Source of the DNA: Seminavis robusta
Taxonomy: Eukaryota > Bacillariophyta > Bacillariophyceae > Naviculales > Naviculaceae
Assembly (NCBI GenBank): GCA_903772945.1
Contig: CAICTM010000311.1
Span: 1 to 64,000, forward strand
Reading direction: 5' to 3'
DNA: 64,000 nt
Under the pieces are notes generated by a model. It searched no databases, was not told the DNA's origin, and was given only the letters and a program-made list of their open reading frames with translations. Position 1 is the stretch's first letter, and the number at the start of each line of letters is the position of its first letter. Positions 1 through 9,961 of the stretch are shown in pieces. A program made the translations under genes and the position numbers.

Positions 1-1464
1 GAAAAACCACAGGTCTGGCGCAAGATCAAGAGTCAAGAAGGAGGAAGGGAGACAGATGTGTCAAACACAAATGGGTGCTGGAAATCAACGGAATGGAAGA
101 TTCAGAGCTAGATTGGTGGCCTGCGGCTACAGTCAGGTACCGGAATTGATTTTGACAACATACTACAGTCCGGTGGCTAACAGACATCACTTCCGCATCA
201 TCTTGATTCTACTACTAAAGAAGATGGGAAGAGCGAAGGCAATTATCTTCATATTGAGACAGCATTCCTACATGGAGACATGGACGAGTCATCTACATGG
301 ACTGCCAAAAGGACTAGAACACCAAAACGACGAATGTGTCATACTGACAAGACCATCTATGGTGCTTGCCAAGCGCACGACATACTACTGAAGTTTGCGA
401 GTGTCTTGGAAGATTAGGATTCGTTACATGTCCTAGTGATCCATGCCTCTTCATGCGGAACAAGAATGGAAGATATGCGTGATTCTATTTTACGTGGATG
501 ACAATCTCACCATTGGAGAAGAAGACGATATCAGGAAGTGCTTCAAGGGATTAAAGATCGAGGCTTGAACATGACAATAGAGTACGAACTCACGGACTAC
601 TGAGCTGTGAGATTCGGATGAATCCCCGAAAGGATGCTGAATGGGTGGGACAACCCACATGTCAAGAAGATTCAAACCACATTCGAGAGGAGGTACAGAA
701 GCTACCCAGAGTACAAGACTGCGGGAACACCTGGCTCGGAATAGTAAAGACAGACGAACAGAGCGAATGGATCGCTGAAGAACAACAGAGCAGATATCGA
801 ACAGGAGTAGGCATGCTCATTTACCTTATCAAGCATTCAAGGCAGAAATCTCGAACGCGGTACGAGAGCTAGCTAAGGTCTTGGGATGCGCAACGCCGGC
901 AGCGTACAAGGAAATGTACGCTTGTGTAAAGTACGTGTTGGACTCAAGGAACCGTGGACTTTGATGAGACCAGAGAAGAACGAAGGACCGTGGAAATTGG
1001 AAGTATTCTCGGATTCGGATTGGGCCGGAGACAAGAACACCAGAAGATCAGTCACGTCCATGATGATCTTTCTCGAGGTGTACTCATTCACTGGAGGTCC
1101 AAGCTACAGAAGGTCGTAGCATTGTCGAGTTCCGAAGCTGATGTCTACGCGTGTGGCGAAGCAGTGCGAGAAGTCCCGTTCATCGCGCAGATTCTGAAGT
1201 TCCTCAGATCAACGTGGAACTACCTGTGCAAGTGAAGATCGATAACGTAGGGTGCTATCTTTATGTCGAGAACAAGACAAGTGCAAGTCGAACAAGCATA
1301 TGGATACGGGTGGCACTACGTGAACAATGCAGCAGGACGGCCTATGAAGATTGATTTCGTTCGCTCGGAAGACAACGTGAGCACATTGGAACCAAGAATG
1401 TCAACGCTCGAGACCCTCGACAGACATGCACCGAACTGACAGGAGACAAGGAGCAATTGGTTTG
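1..1464 (+). pseudogene. Decayed Ty1/copia pol (reverse transcriptase and RNase H)
   Basis: Remnant of a copia retrotransposon polyprotein, cut by the window's left edge. In order I see the start of reverse transcriptase (FRARLVACGYSQVP near 103), the catalytic YVDDN (about 490), a linker, then RNase H with SDSDWAGDKNTRRS (about 1010) and ALSSSEAD (about 1120), and the terminal TKNV motif (about 1390) before a stop at 1464. These pieces lie in different frames, so there are several frameshifts and stops and no functional protein can be made. Family assignment is secure from the RNase H and YVDD motifs; exact breakpoints are not. Confidence 0.85.
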
Positions 1465-1491
1465 AGTTGGTAAGAAGGTCGCTGCCATCAT

Positions 1492-1507
1492 CGGAAAACA
1501 GGAAGGG
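1492..1507 (+). other. Polypurine tract of the left copia element
   Basis: A purine-rich run (GGAAAACAGGAAGGG) lies 28 bases after the pol stop and immediately before a TGTTAG sequence. This is where the plus-strand primer for LTR-retrotransposon DNA synthesis is expected. Confidence 0.55.
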
Positions 1508-2005
1508 TGTTAGAAGGTATTTTCGTATGAAGGACAGACGACTCGGGATCCACAATCACGGTTCGTATTGGGGATGTGTGACTCAAATCAGATGGTTATC
1601 CGATCATCATCAGATGGCCAGGTGTACGAGGAACGAGGACAATGGTCGTCTAGATGTGCAACTACAAAGGTTAGGAAGTTAGGTCGAAGAGATGAATGCA
1701 AGAGCGACGGGATGGAACAATGAATGGACGGATGAAGGTCCATAGTTTAGTAAAGTGGGAAAGCCTTCCAGGGCCAACCATGACTTCAGGAAGATAGATC
1801 GACGAGATCTATCTGCAGATGAAACTGCGAGAAACAGAGGATCGAAAGATCCTGGTATATGTATGCATATCGGAGCTCAGTTGTAGAGCTCACAATCTGA
1901 ACGAGAGAGAGAGAAACGAAACATAGCCAGTCTACTAGACAGTAGAGCTGGAAGATATTGATTAAATTAGAGAAATTGTGCGTTCAAGTTCACACCTTTT
2001 CAACA
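1508..2005 (+). repeat. Probable 3' LTR of the left copia element
   Basis: The segment starts TGTTAG directly after the polypurine tract and can be closed by CAACA at 2001-2005, giving TGTT...AACA termini and about 498 bp, a plausible copia LTR. The 5' LTR lies outside the window, so the right boundary is inferred from the terminal motif only. Confidence 0.45.
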
Positions 2006-3142
2006 AAGAAAAACATATGGCTGGCTACAGTGTAGCCAGGCCTACAGCTGCAGCCAGCTAGCCTGGCTTGCCTACAGTCAACATTCAGATATATATACAG
2101 GGGGGGATTCAGGAATCCAGTAATATAACAGTGTGTCTAAATATAGAGCGTTACTGCTACTAACCACTAGTAAAGAACGAGTGGAGAGTGTCATCACGTT
2201 TGCGTTTGCCAGCCCTTGAACGACTTGGCTTGCATGTGCTTGAACTCTGTACGAAAGGAATGGCAGGCCTTGTACCAGTCAGATCTGTTCTTCGCCTTGG
2301 CTACATCGTTCTTTGAACCTGCTTTCGGTCCCCTCTTCGCTCCTTTCTTCTTCATTGCGGTTGAATCGGCGCCGTTTGTTGAATCGGTTCGCATCGCCGT
2401 TCATGTTGGCGCCATTTCATGTTGGTCTAGTCGGATTGGAGGAATTGTTTGTTTTGCTTGCACTTGTTTTGTTGCTCAGAGGATTGTTTTTGTCTCCTCT
2501 CTGCCATTCTGCGCAAATCTCGCGAAAACACCATGAAAAACCCACGAACGAAGATTTGCGGGACTGGCAGAGAATGGACAGGCAAGCGAACTCCCATCGG
2601 CACCTCATGGCTGCATCGGCATGCATTGGCATCATTGGCATTTACAGTATGTCTCTGTCGAATTGGACGTTTGCGATGGATTGCGAGCGATTGTTTTGCT
2701 GCTACGAGATTTGCGAAGGGTGTACTGACGTCATTCAATTCACGGTCACTCGTGACTGGGGGGGGTCACTCGTGACTGGGGGGGGGGAACTCGAGATATA
2801 ATAAATATTATAGAGCGAATAAATATAAGATTATAAATATAAGCGAGCGTTAACTGTACCATGTAGCTGCTGCCAATCAAAATCTCGTTGAGGGCTCATG
2901 CCTTCGGCAGCCTGAATTTAGGGAGCAGAAGATCTCCTGGTTTTGGCCTCACATTGTGCTAGTAATTTGTATTTAAAACCTAGCTAGCCAACTTTTCTCA
3001 ACATGCATTCCTCTCTTTTCTTCAGGTTCATTTGGGATTGTTTATTCGCCATTTGATGTGTACTCACTTGTCACTAAATATGTATTTGTTTCGTCCTTGT
3101 CTTGTTGTTTGATCGTCCAGAGTGTCGAGGGCGTGCATAGCA
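2006..3142. other. Intergenic stretch, with one unassigned basic ORF
   Basis: No gene is recognised. It contains a 19-bp perfect palindrome (2021-2039) and a short ATG-initiated minus-strand ORF (2394-2194, 66 aa). That ORF is very basic (KKKGAKRGPKAGSK) and contains SDWYKACHSFRTEFK; it may be a fragment of a transposon protein, but I cannot place it. At 2744-2790 a motif ending in a G-run is duplicated in tandem. The rest is AT-leaning and featureless. Confidence 0.5.
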
Positions 3143-5379
3143 CTAATCGGATCCAGCCATCTCCCGGTCGTTGGTAACCAAGACATGGAAAATGCAGGCA
3201 TCACGCTCTTCCTCCTCAGCTTTGGCACAAGCGATCCTGGCATCTGCTTCTGTAATCATCGATTCTCCCAAACGACGCTTCTTGGTGGTCGCCTTGGTAT
3301 CCTCGGGCATGGCACTGGCCTCTGGATGGTGAACACCCTCTCCAAGATCATGAAAAAGCACGGGTTCACTAGCAAGCACCTGCCACTCTTTACCAAAGAA
3401 ATCGGTGTCTGCCATGATGTTACAGGTATCACGTGATGCCAGGGCTCCACTGGGATAGGCTCCCAGCATACCAACAGTACCATGGAAGTTCTTTGGGTTC
3501 CCGACACGGGTATTGACGCGAATGAAGTCCTTGAACGTTTCCAGGCTGATCACATCTCCATTTGAAAAATCAATTCGAAAGCGTTCTTGATGATCATTAA
3601 TCCTGTGGAAGTGAACGGGGTAGCCGGAAATGGTGAACTCTTCCTTATCAGCCAAAGCTTCTGAGGTTCTCCATTCACCCAGTAGTTGCGTGCCTCGACC
3701 TCCAACGTTTCTGTGCCGACTTGAACCACCGCTGAGCGAATGTGGGACCACCTACACATCATGTAGAACACAAATGGACATGGTTGAGGTATCTGTGGGG
3801 AAAAGATAGCGAGTCGAGTCAAGCATACTGCTGGTACTTACCAAGTCTTGATTGCAGTGCGGATGTGTACATTGAGGCCTAATCCATTTGCGAATCCTTC
3901 GTTCTTGATCATTACTAGGTCACATCCACCACTGCACAGCAATCAAGAACACAAAGGTCGACGCGTTGTTAGTTAGGTGCTGCAAGAGGCTAGGAAAATA
4001 CAAAACAGAGGCATGATGAGGCATGTCTTTTACCGGAAGTCAAATTTGAAGCCAGCCCAAGTTTTGAAATGCGGATCGCCAGAACCAGACGCTGTTTTGG
4101 GGATCACACTTTTTGTGTCCACACTATCCGTCACAAGAAAGGTTTCTAACTCCTCAACAGTAGTTATGGCTTCATCGAATTCTTCCTCCGTGTATTTCAC
4201 TAGGAGTTGCACCTCAGATATCTGGACTTTGTTGCCTCCCTTGGGTGGGCCGGACCAGACACGCATGTACCCTACCCATTTGGGTGCGGGGAAGACAACA
4301 TCAAAGTGATCATTTTCCACAATTTTTCCATAGCCATGGTCAGTGCCAGATGAAAACACACTGTAGTCACCATTGGCAGTGCTGTCAAGGCGGCGATTTT
4401 TCCCTTGGAACAGATCGACGTTATTTTGGTCGAGTGGGAATGTGAGGTGCCCATTGCAGTTGTCTCCTTTTACACAGCAGTAAGAACAGGTAAACTCAAA
4501 GAAGCATGGTGTCAATTTGGAACATTCGGTGCATCTGGTGCCATCAGAGCTCTCTTCCCACCACTTGGTCTGACAATCGTGGAAGCTGGCGCATGATTTA
4601 GTCCAACTCTTCCGCCCGTCTTCAGTATTATGAACTGTGGCGATGCAGTATGGATGGGAGTGGGGGCATCGCTGCTGCTCGTCATTGCTTGTCATCAATG
4701 AGATTACAAAGACCTCCATCACAAGTGTCGCAATAGTCCGGAGTGGTCTTTTCCTCTGTTGGTGAAGCTGTTGGTGCAGCAGTTGCCGCGGCGACTATGG
4801 TGAGTGGATCGTCCAAAGGTCCACTTGGTTCTGGGTCGTTCTCGCCCCACACACTGACAAAGACGTTGCAATACTCTCCATTGGGCATGAAAACACGCAC
4901 TCCGTCAATGTTCTGATCAGTCACAATATCGATGGTCACATATCCAAGATCTAAAAGTGTCAAAAGGGCGGTGTGTGAGAGAGATAGGCCTAGCAGGACG
5001 GCGGAATCAATACCGGTATCACATAAGCTGGTTGTACTTACCTTTCTGGTCGACATCGCAGGTGTCGCTGGTGTAGCTCACCACGCTAGATGGGTCAGTT
5101 TTCAAGTTGCCGTCCACCAAACGGGTTGGATCGTTCTGATCCCAAGTGACTGTAGAACCCAAGGTGGCTTTGGCATATCCAATATAGTCGATTGTGGTTT
5201 CGAGCTGTGGGCCAAGTGACGGCGAGAAGGGTGAGTGAATGACGTCTTACCAGAGGAACACGAGTCAAGACGCGCACGGTGGGACACAGAGGAGGACTTA
5301 CGCGCTGGGCCTTGGCACCCTTCAAGTTAGGGGCAACGGCGAATGCCATCAAGGCGACGATCGGAGAGGAGAACTTCAT
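3143..5379 (-). CDS. Secreted von Willebrand factor D-domain protein (two frameshifts)
   Basis: Start ATG 5379. Exons by GT-AG sites and frame: 5379-5302, 5204-5042, 4950-4034, 3931-3842, 3751-3143. Exon 1 is a signal peptide (MKFSSPIVALMAFAVAP). A cysteine-rich block follows (4720-4440; CDTC, CPHSHPYC, KSC, then CC..GDNCN), whose spacing resembles a Ly6/uPAR three-finger domain. Next comes a VWD domain opening GDPHFKTW and continuing into HIRTAIK and the YPVHFHRIND segment. A basic KKRR stretch and a helical ACAKAEEEERDAC tail end the protein. The reading frame slips by one base near 4700 and again near 3660, with no convincing intron at either place, so this is a recent pseudogene or carries assembly indels. 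A secreted matrix or adhesive role is inferred from the VWD family. Confidence 0.75.
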
Positions 5380-5490
5380 GGTGGATGAAAATGGAAGCAA
5401 GAGACTGGTTAATTTTATGATTTCTTTCTGTTTGGTTCTGAAATTGTGAGAAAGTGGAGAGCTTATCGAGAGAAAAGATCAATTGCATGG

Positions 5491-5875
5491 GCAGATCAGG
5501 AGTCATAGTATTCAAGACGTATCTTTTCCTTTGCCTTCACTCGCACAAGCTACTCCTCCGTGGATCTTTAGAGAGTCATGGAATCCAAAAAGTATCTTTC
5601 CTTTTGCCTTCTCAGATAGGGTGGAGCCAACAAAGAGTGTGGCTGCTTATTTCGGCGGCTGATGGGGTCAATTGCAGCCAGGGGCAGATCAGGAGTCATA
5701 GTATCCAAGACGTATCTTTTCCTTTGCCTTCACTGCCTCGCACAAGCTACTCCTCCGTGGATCTTTAGAGAGTCATGGTATCCAAAAAGTATCTTTCCTT
5801 TTGTCTTCTCAGACAGCCTGAGGGTGGTGGGAACAAACAGTGTGGCTGCTTGTTTCGGCGGCTGATGGGGTCATT
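5491..5875. repeat. Tandem duplication, two copies of about 193 bp
   Basis: The unit starting GCAGATCAGGAGTCATAGTA at 5491 recurs at 5684 with few substitutions and small indels, both copies ending near GGCGGCTGATGGGGTCA. It lies between the divergent VWD gene and the crotonase gene, in the shared 5' region. No coding potential is apparent. Confidence 0.9.
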
Positions 5876-6252
5876 GATGATTGATGCAAAACTTATTGAC
5901 GTAACCAAAAAGAGTCGAGTCCTTCGATTTATCCAAAAAGAGTTCCAAAAAGTGTCTTTGTTCGATAATGTTGTGAAGTAAGGTTGGAGATTTTGAGGTT
6001 CACCACGCGCAGAGTACCCACGTCAGAGTCCCGATCTATGAGTCCTGGACGTCATGAAGGCAAGGGTCGTCACGTCGTCACTGATGCCGTGATTGGATCT
6101 TTTCTTCGTTGACTCCTTTTGTGACAACTGGATTCTCAATTCATAACCATCACCAACATCCCCAAGCATCTTTTGGTTTCTGTTGCAGGCTTTGAGGCGT
6201 CAAGACAAAGCATCATTGTTTGCTTTTCCGCTTTCCTTTATTAATTTGAACC

Positions 6253-7209
6253 ATGGCGCTCCAGCGACGCTTATCAAGTCTCTTGGGATCCAGATTCCCC
6301 TATTCTGCCTCTGCCGTTGTTGGCCCACGGACCTTTTCCGCCTCCGCAGAAGAGTCCTCCTCTTCCGAACAACAACAGCAACAACGAGTGACTACCACAC
6401 TACAATCGAATGGCATTGCCCATGTCCAATTGAATCGTCCCAACAAGTTGAATGCGTTGGACATGGCCATGTTTGAAGCCATTGCGGAAACAGCCGAACG
6501 ACTGGCATCCGACAAGTCCGTCCGAGCGGTGATTCTGAGTGGCCAAGGTCGTGGCTTTTCGGCCGGTTTGGATGTCAAGTCCGTTGCCAACCCCAAGAAC
6601 AACAATCCATTGGCATCCATTCGAACATTATTATCCAAACGACATGACAACTCGGTCAGCAATTTGGCACAAGATGTGGGGTATCTGTGGCGTTCCGTAC
6701 CGGCTCCTGTCATTGCCGCCATTCACGGCGTGTGTTTTGGTGGTGGATTGCAAATTGCGCTTGGGGCTGACATGAGATTCTGTACCCCGGATGCCAAATT
6801 GAGTATCATGGAAGCCAAATGGGGTTTGATACCCGATATGAGTGCTTCCGTGACGCTACGCGAATTACTGCCCATTGATGTGGCCAAGGAATTGACATTT
6901 ACGGGACGCATCCTGTCGGGAGAACAAGCCGCTCAATACAATTTGGTCACGAGATGCGTGGACGATCCACTTCAGGAAGCCGAACAAGTCGCTTTGGAAA
7001 TTGTCGAAAAGTCACCCGATGCCGTGGCGTGTGCCAAGAAATTATACCACAAGAACTGGGTGCATCAATCGGAAGCCGATGCCTTGCACTATGAGATGGA
7101 ATTGCAAAAGACACTTTTGGGATCCTGGAATCAATTGGCAGCATCGGTGGATAACTTTGGTGTCAGTGTCCCATACATGTCCAGGAAAAATGATGATGGA
7201 AAGAAGTAA
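6253..7209 (+). CDS. Crotonase-fold enoyl-CoA hydratase/isomerase, probably mitochondrial
   Basis: 318 aa, intronless, ATG in an AACCATGG context. The first ~40 residues are rich in Arg and Ser and lack acidic residues until 33 (MALQRRLSSLLG), as in a mitochondrial presequence. The crotonase core runs from ~48: NRPNKLNALD, oxyanion-hole GFSAGLDVK (~98) and HGVCFGGGLQIALGADMRF (~157), then SIMEAKWGLIPDMS (~185). The residue matching the first catalytic Glu of enoyl-CoA hydratase is Gln (GGLQIAL). The Glu in MEAK and an Asp in IPDMS resemble the pair used by dienoyl-CoA isomerases. Isomerase or another acyl-CoA activity in fatty-acid or branched-chain catabolism is therefore more likely than hydration; the substrate is not predictable. 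Confidence 0.9.
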   Translation: MALQRRLSSLLGSRFPYSASAVVGPRTFSASAEESSSSEQQQQQRVTTTLQSNGIAHVQLNRPNKLNALDMAMFEAIAETAERLASDKSVRAVILSGQGRGFSAGLDVKSVANPKNNNPLASIRTLLSKRHDNSVSNLAQDVGYLWRSVPAPVIAAIHGVCFGGGLQIALGADMRFCTPDAKLSIMEAKWGLIPDMSASVTLRELLPIDVAKELTFTGRILSGEQAAQYNLVTRCVDDPLQEAEQVALEIVEKSPDAVACAKKLYHKNWVHQSEADALHYEMELQKTLLGSWNQLAASVDNFGVSVPYMSRKNDDGKK

Positions 7210-7746
7210 GCGACGAGCGAGCAAGACTCGACTCTGGCACACTATGAATAGTGGGATACTAGCGTTCCTCCAGAGTGAGCTAGCATCCCGTACCCAGATG
7301 TGCAAAATCGGTACCAGTGACTATTAGAAAAGTTTTCTAGGTCTCTAGCTAGTAGGGGCATTTTACTTCTTGGACTATTTGAAAGACTACCGACATCCTT
7401 CAACTATCTGCTGTCATACGGTACGATTCAGCAATCTGTTGTGGGGGACGGAAAATGGCTTTAACCGCGCGTGTGCTAGCATGGCACCGGTTTGAATGAA
7501 GGTCTTCCGAGGGCTGGACCCGATAGCTCGAACGGGATCAGCTGAGTTTTGTCCCGTGAAGTGTAAACCAGTGCTTCCCCGTGCGGCTTTCGTGGGCTAT
7601 AGATGCATCCGTGCTGATAAGGATCTTTCGGTATGGCTAAAGACGAAGGAGTGGTTTTATTTGAACACTAGCTAGGTAGCTAGAAGACATGTCTCTTGTG
7701 CAGCGGCTGGGGCCAGCAAGACCCATCCGAAGAGCGGCTGTATTTC
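7210..7746. other. Intergenic, convergent 3' ends
   Basis: Separates the 3' ends of the crotonase and the CRAL-TRIO gene. No ORF, repeat or RNA gene recognised. Confidence 0.6.
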
Positions 7747-8709
7747 TTAATTATCAACTGCGCTGTCACCAGAAAGTGAGAAGGACTTCTCCAAATCATA
7801 TCTCCTCTGCAAGATAAGATCCAAATTATGAAGGAGTGTTTGATTTGCAGCTTCCACAGTTGGTACCATGAAGATAGAATCTAGGCGACCTTCAAATTGA
7901 TACCCTGCTTCATATTTGCCCACACTCTTGGCTGGTAGGAGTTTCTTCAGTGTACTCCAGAACACATTAAACATAACCCCAGTATTGTAAGCTTTGACTG
8001 CATGATACCGAACAGGGTATGCCCATACCACTTCAAGCCATACTCTTTGGAACATGGATATATCCATATGCTTCGTCCAGCTGTAACCCTCACACTCAGC
8101 AATGAAAACAGACCCCTTTCTCATCAAGGCAAAGTCAACAGTCATAGCATGTTTAAAAAAGTATGCCCCAGCATTGAAGGTGGTGAACATTTCAGTCCTT
8201 GTCATCTTCTTGATGCAAAACTGTGTGACATCGTAGACCAGATAATAGTTACCATCTTCCTTGTTGAAACTGTAGGACATGTAGAATTTTGGGAATAGCT
8301 TGATGAGTTTTGCCAGTGCTCTCCTACTGTCACTCAGAGTGTCCATAATATCGTAGTCTTGTCGAAAACATTGTAGGTGAAGGGCACTCTCCACTGCTGC
8401 TTCCACATCTCCTTGAAAGATCATGGCCAGGTGTACACATGCGAAATCAGATACTGGGTCAATTTCATTGTTAGTTTCAATTGATGCTTTGATACTCAGT
8501 GCCCATTGTCGCTCTTCGTTTGAGAGCTGCATTCGAGCTGGGTCATCCATGCGAAAGGGTGGCCCCTCCAGTGGTTGGAGCTGTGCTGGCGGTGGTTGTG
8601 GTTCATGTCCGCCAACTTGCACTTCTCCCTGTGCCTCAACTTCGCCACCGGCTGCCAGCCCGGCAATGGCATCATCATGGACTACGTTGTTGTGGAAGTT
8701 GGCCTCCAT
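7747..8709 (-). CDS. CRAL-TRIO (Sec14-like) lipid-binding protein
   Basis: 320 aa from the first ATG (8709, MEANFHNNVV); the frame is open further upstream but without ATG. Residues 1-60 are low-complexity with a proline-rich stretch (PQPPPAQLQP). An N-terminal helical region (~75-130) is followed by a CRAL-TRIO-like domain (~180-300). That domain shows AMTVDFALMRKGSVFIAEC for the central strand, the helix ending VWAYPVRYHAVKAYNTG, and FWSTLKKLLPAKSVGKY, corresponding to the family's YP-R...F...W..IKPFL signature. Such proteins bind or transfer phosphoinositides, tocopherol-like or other lipids. No membrane segment or signal peptide is seen, so the protein is probably cytosolic. The family call is from pattern only; the ligand is unknown. 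Confidence 0.7.
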   Translation of the reverse strand: MEANFHNNVVHDDAIAGLAAGGEVEAQGEVQVGGHEPQPPPAQLQPLEGPPFRMDDPARMQLSNEERQWALSIKASIETNNEIDPVSDFACVHLAMIFQGDVEAAVESALHLQCFRQDYDIMDTLSDSRRALAKLIKLFPKFYMSYSFNKEDGNYYLVYDVTQFCIKKMTRTEMFTTFNAGAYFFKHAMTVDFALMRKGSVFIAECEGYSWTKHMDISMFQRVWLEVVWAYPVRYHAVKAYNTGVMFNVFWSTLKKLLPAKSVGKYEAGYQFEGRLDSIFMVPTVEAANQTLLHNLDLILQRRYDLEKSFSLSGDSAVDN

Positions 8710-9566
8710 TGAGCAGTATCTACTGTACCTGTCAGGTTGTTTCGTTGTTTCTATCCTTTTGTTTCCCTTTTTGATGATGATATTACGACGACGAGGGAAC
8801 ACACCCGTGCTTTTGGATTGTGGATTGTGGATGCATGGGTCTTGTGCTTCTGATTCTTTTTCTCAGGCCCTGCTCGTCTCCTTTATTTGCGGAGCAGCCC
8901 ATTACAGTACGTGTACTAGCTAGTACAGGTACGGTACTCAGAGAGTACATGTAGGGTACTGTACAGTTCAGGAAAAATCAGATGCTGGAGCGAATGTAAT
9001 AGAAAAACTTCAACTTGTGACTTCGTGTACTGTACGCCCAGTATCGAAACGCTTGTGGTCGCACCGTCACAGCGGCCTCACCGGTACCACAACACATCCA
9101 CTTCGTTCTTCTTGCTTGCTGAGGGCGTTATTACGTTATTACATGTACGAAGCACAAAAGCAAGCCCCCCATTTTACTCCTGCTGAAAGGTTGTCCAGAT
9201 TAGTCTAAATTCAAGCTCAGAGAAGCCCCATCTCAGGATATCCTTTGGATCCGCTATCTAGTAGGGAGCCACCAGTACCGGTAGCTCTTCATAAACGGGG
9301 GGCGGCTTGGTTCAAGCAATCGCGTGGATTCTGAACGGCAGACAACTAAGCTAAAACCAGATAGCTGGTCCAATGGGACTTTGTTGGTCTCGCGACGCGA
9401 GAATCAAATCAATGAATAGACTGGGTGAACACAAACAGTAGCCGTCGGCACTGCACCAACAAGAAGCTTTATGATGGTCGGGAGCGAGTTGATCCAGCCA
9501 TGTTTCATCCTCTCGACGACGACTACGAGGAACGACGATACAGCTGTGACTAGCTAGCTAGCAAGG
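8710..9566. other. Intergenic
   Basis: Holds short palindromic words (GTACATGTA, TACCGGTA at 9276) and the divergent upstream region of the CRAL-TRIO gene. No gene recognised. Confidence 0.6.
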
Positions 9567-9902
9567 CTACCACCAACACACAATATTTGCAGCTATGGAT
9601 ATCTTCAATACTACTGGTATAGTACTGTGGATGATGACGATGGTGAGTCCTTGGCTTTGCGACGATGGCGGTTGGTCGTCTACATGAGTTGCTTCAGAAT
9701 TCAAAATGTGAGCGTGATAGAGACCGTGGAATGTCTCATTCATGAGCGGGACTACGCCTGGATCTTTGGATCTTTGAGCCTTCTCATCCTCGGAAATTGC
9801 AAACCGATGTTCTGTCTGCCTTGCTGCCAATGAGAAGGAAACTGAAACACAACAGCCAACAATCCCTGCCAACAACAGCAGCGACAGCTTACTGTCATAC
9901 AT
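9567..9902 (-). CDS. Small putative secreted protein, unrecognised
   Basis: 111 aa from ATG 9902. The N-terminus (LSLLLLAGIVGCCVSVSFSLA) is a good signal peptide. The rest is short and hydrophilic with a hydrophobic C-terminal stretch (GLTIVIIHSTIPVVLKISIA). It resembles nothing I know. The ATG lies only 59 bp from the start of the HAD gene on the other strand, in an AT-rich gap, so the two could share a bidirectional promoter. It could also be a chance ORF or a first exon. Confidence 0.35.
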   Translation of the reverse strand: MYDSKLSLLLLAGIVGCCVSVSFSLAARQTEHRFAISEDEKAQRSKDPGVVPLMNETFHGLYHAHILNSEATHVDDQPPSSQSQGLTIVIIHSTIPVVLKISIAANIVCWW

Positions 9903-9961
9903 CAAGCCTTCCTGTCTGAATATTTATCTATCGAATTGATTGATTATATTATTAATTAAGA
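9903..9961. promoter_or_regulatory. Candidate bidirectional promoter gap
   Basis: A 59-bp, strongly AT-rich gap between two divergent ATGs (9902 minus and 9962 plus) with TATATTATTAATTAA. It is functional as a shared promoter only if the minus-strand ORF is real. Confidence 0.3.

Noticed and set aside
2313-2801. Overlapping frames on both strands at 2.2-2.8 kb
   Set aside because: Mutually overlapping, low-complexity, no known domain; only the 66-aa basic minus frame was worth mentioning.
8710-8802. Upstream extension of the CRAL-TRIO protein
   Set aside because: The frame is open but begins without ATG; the first ATG is at 8709.
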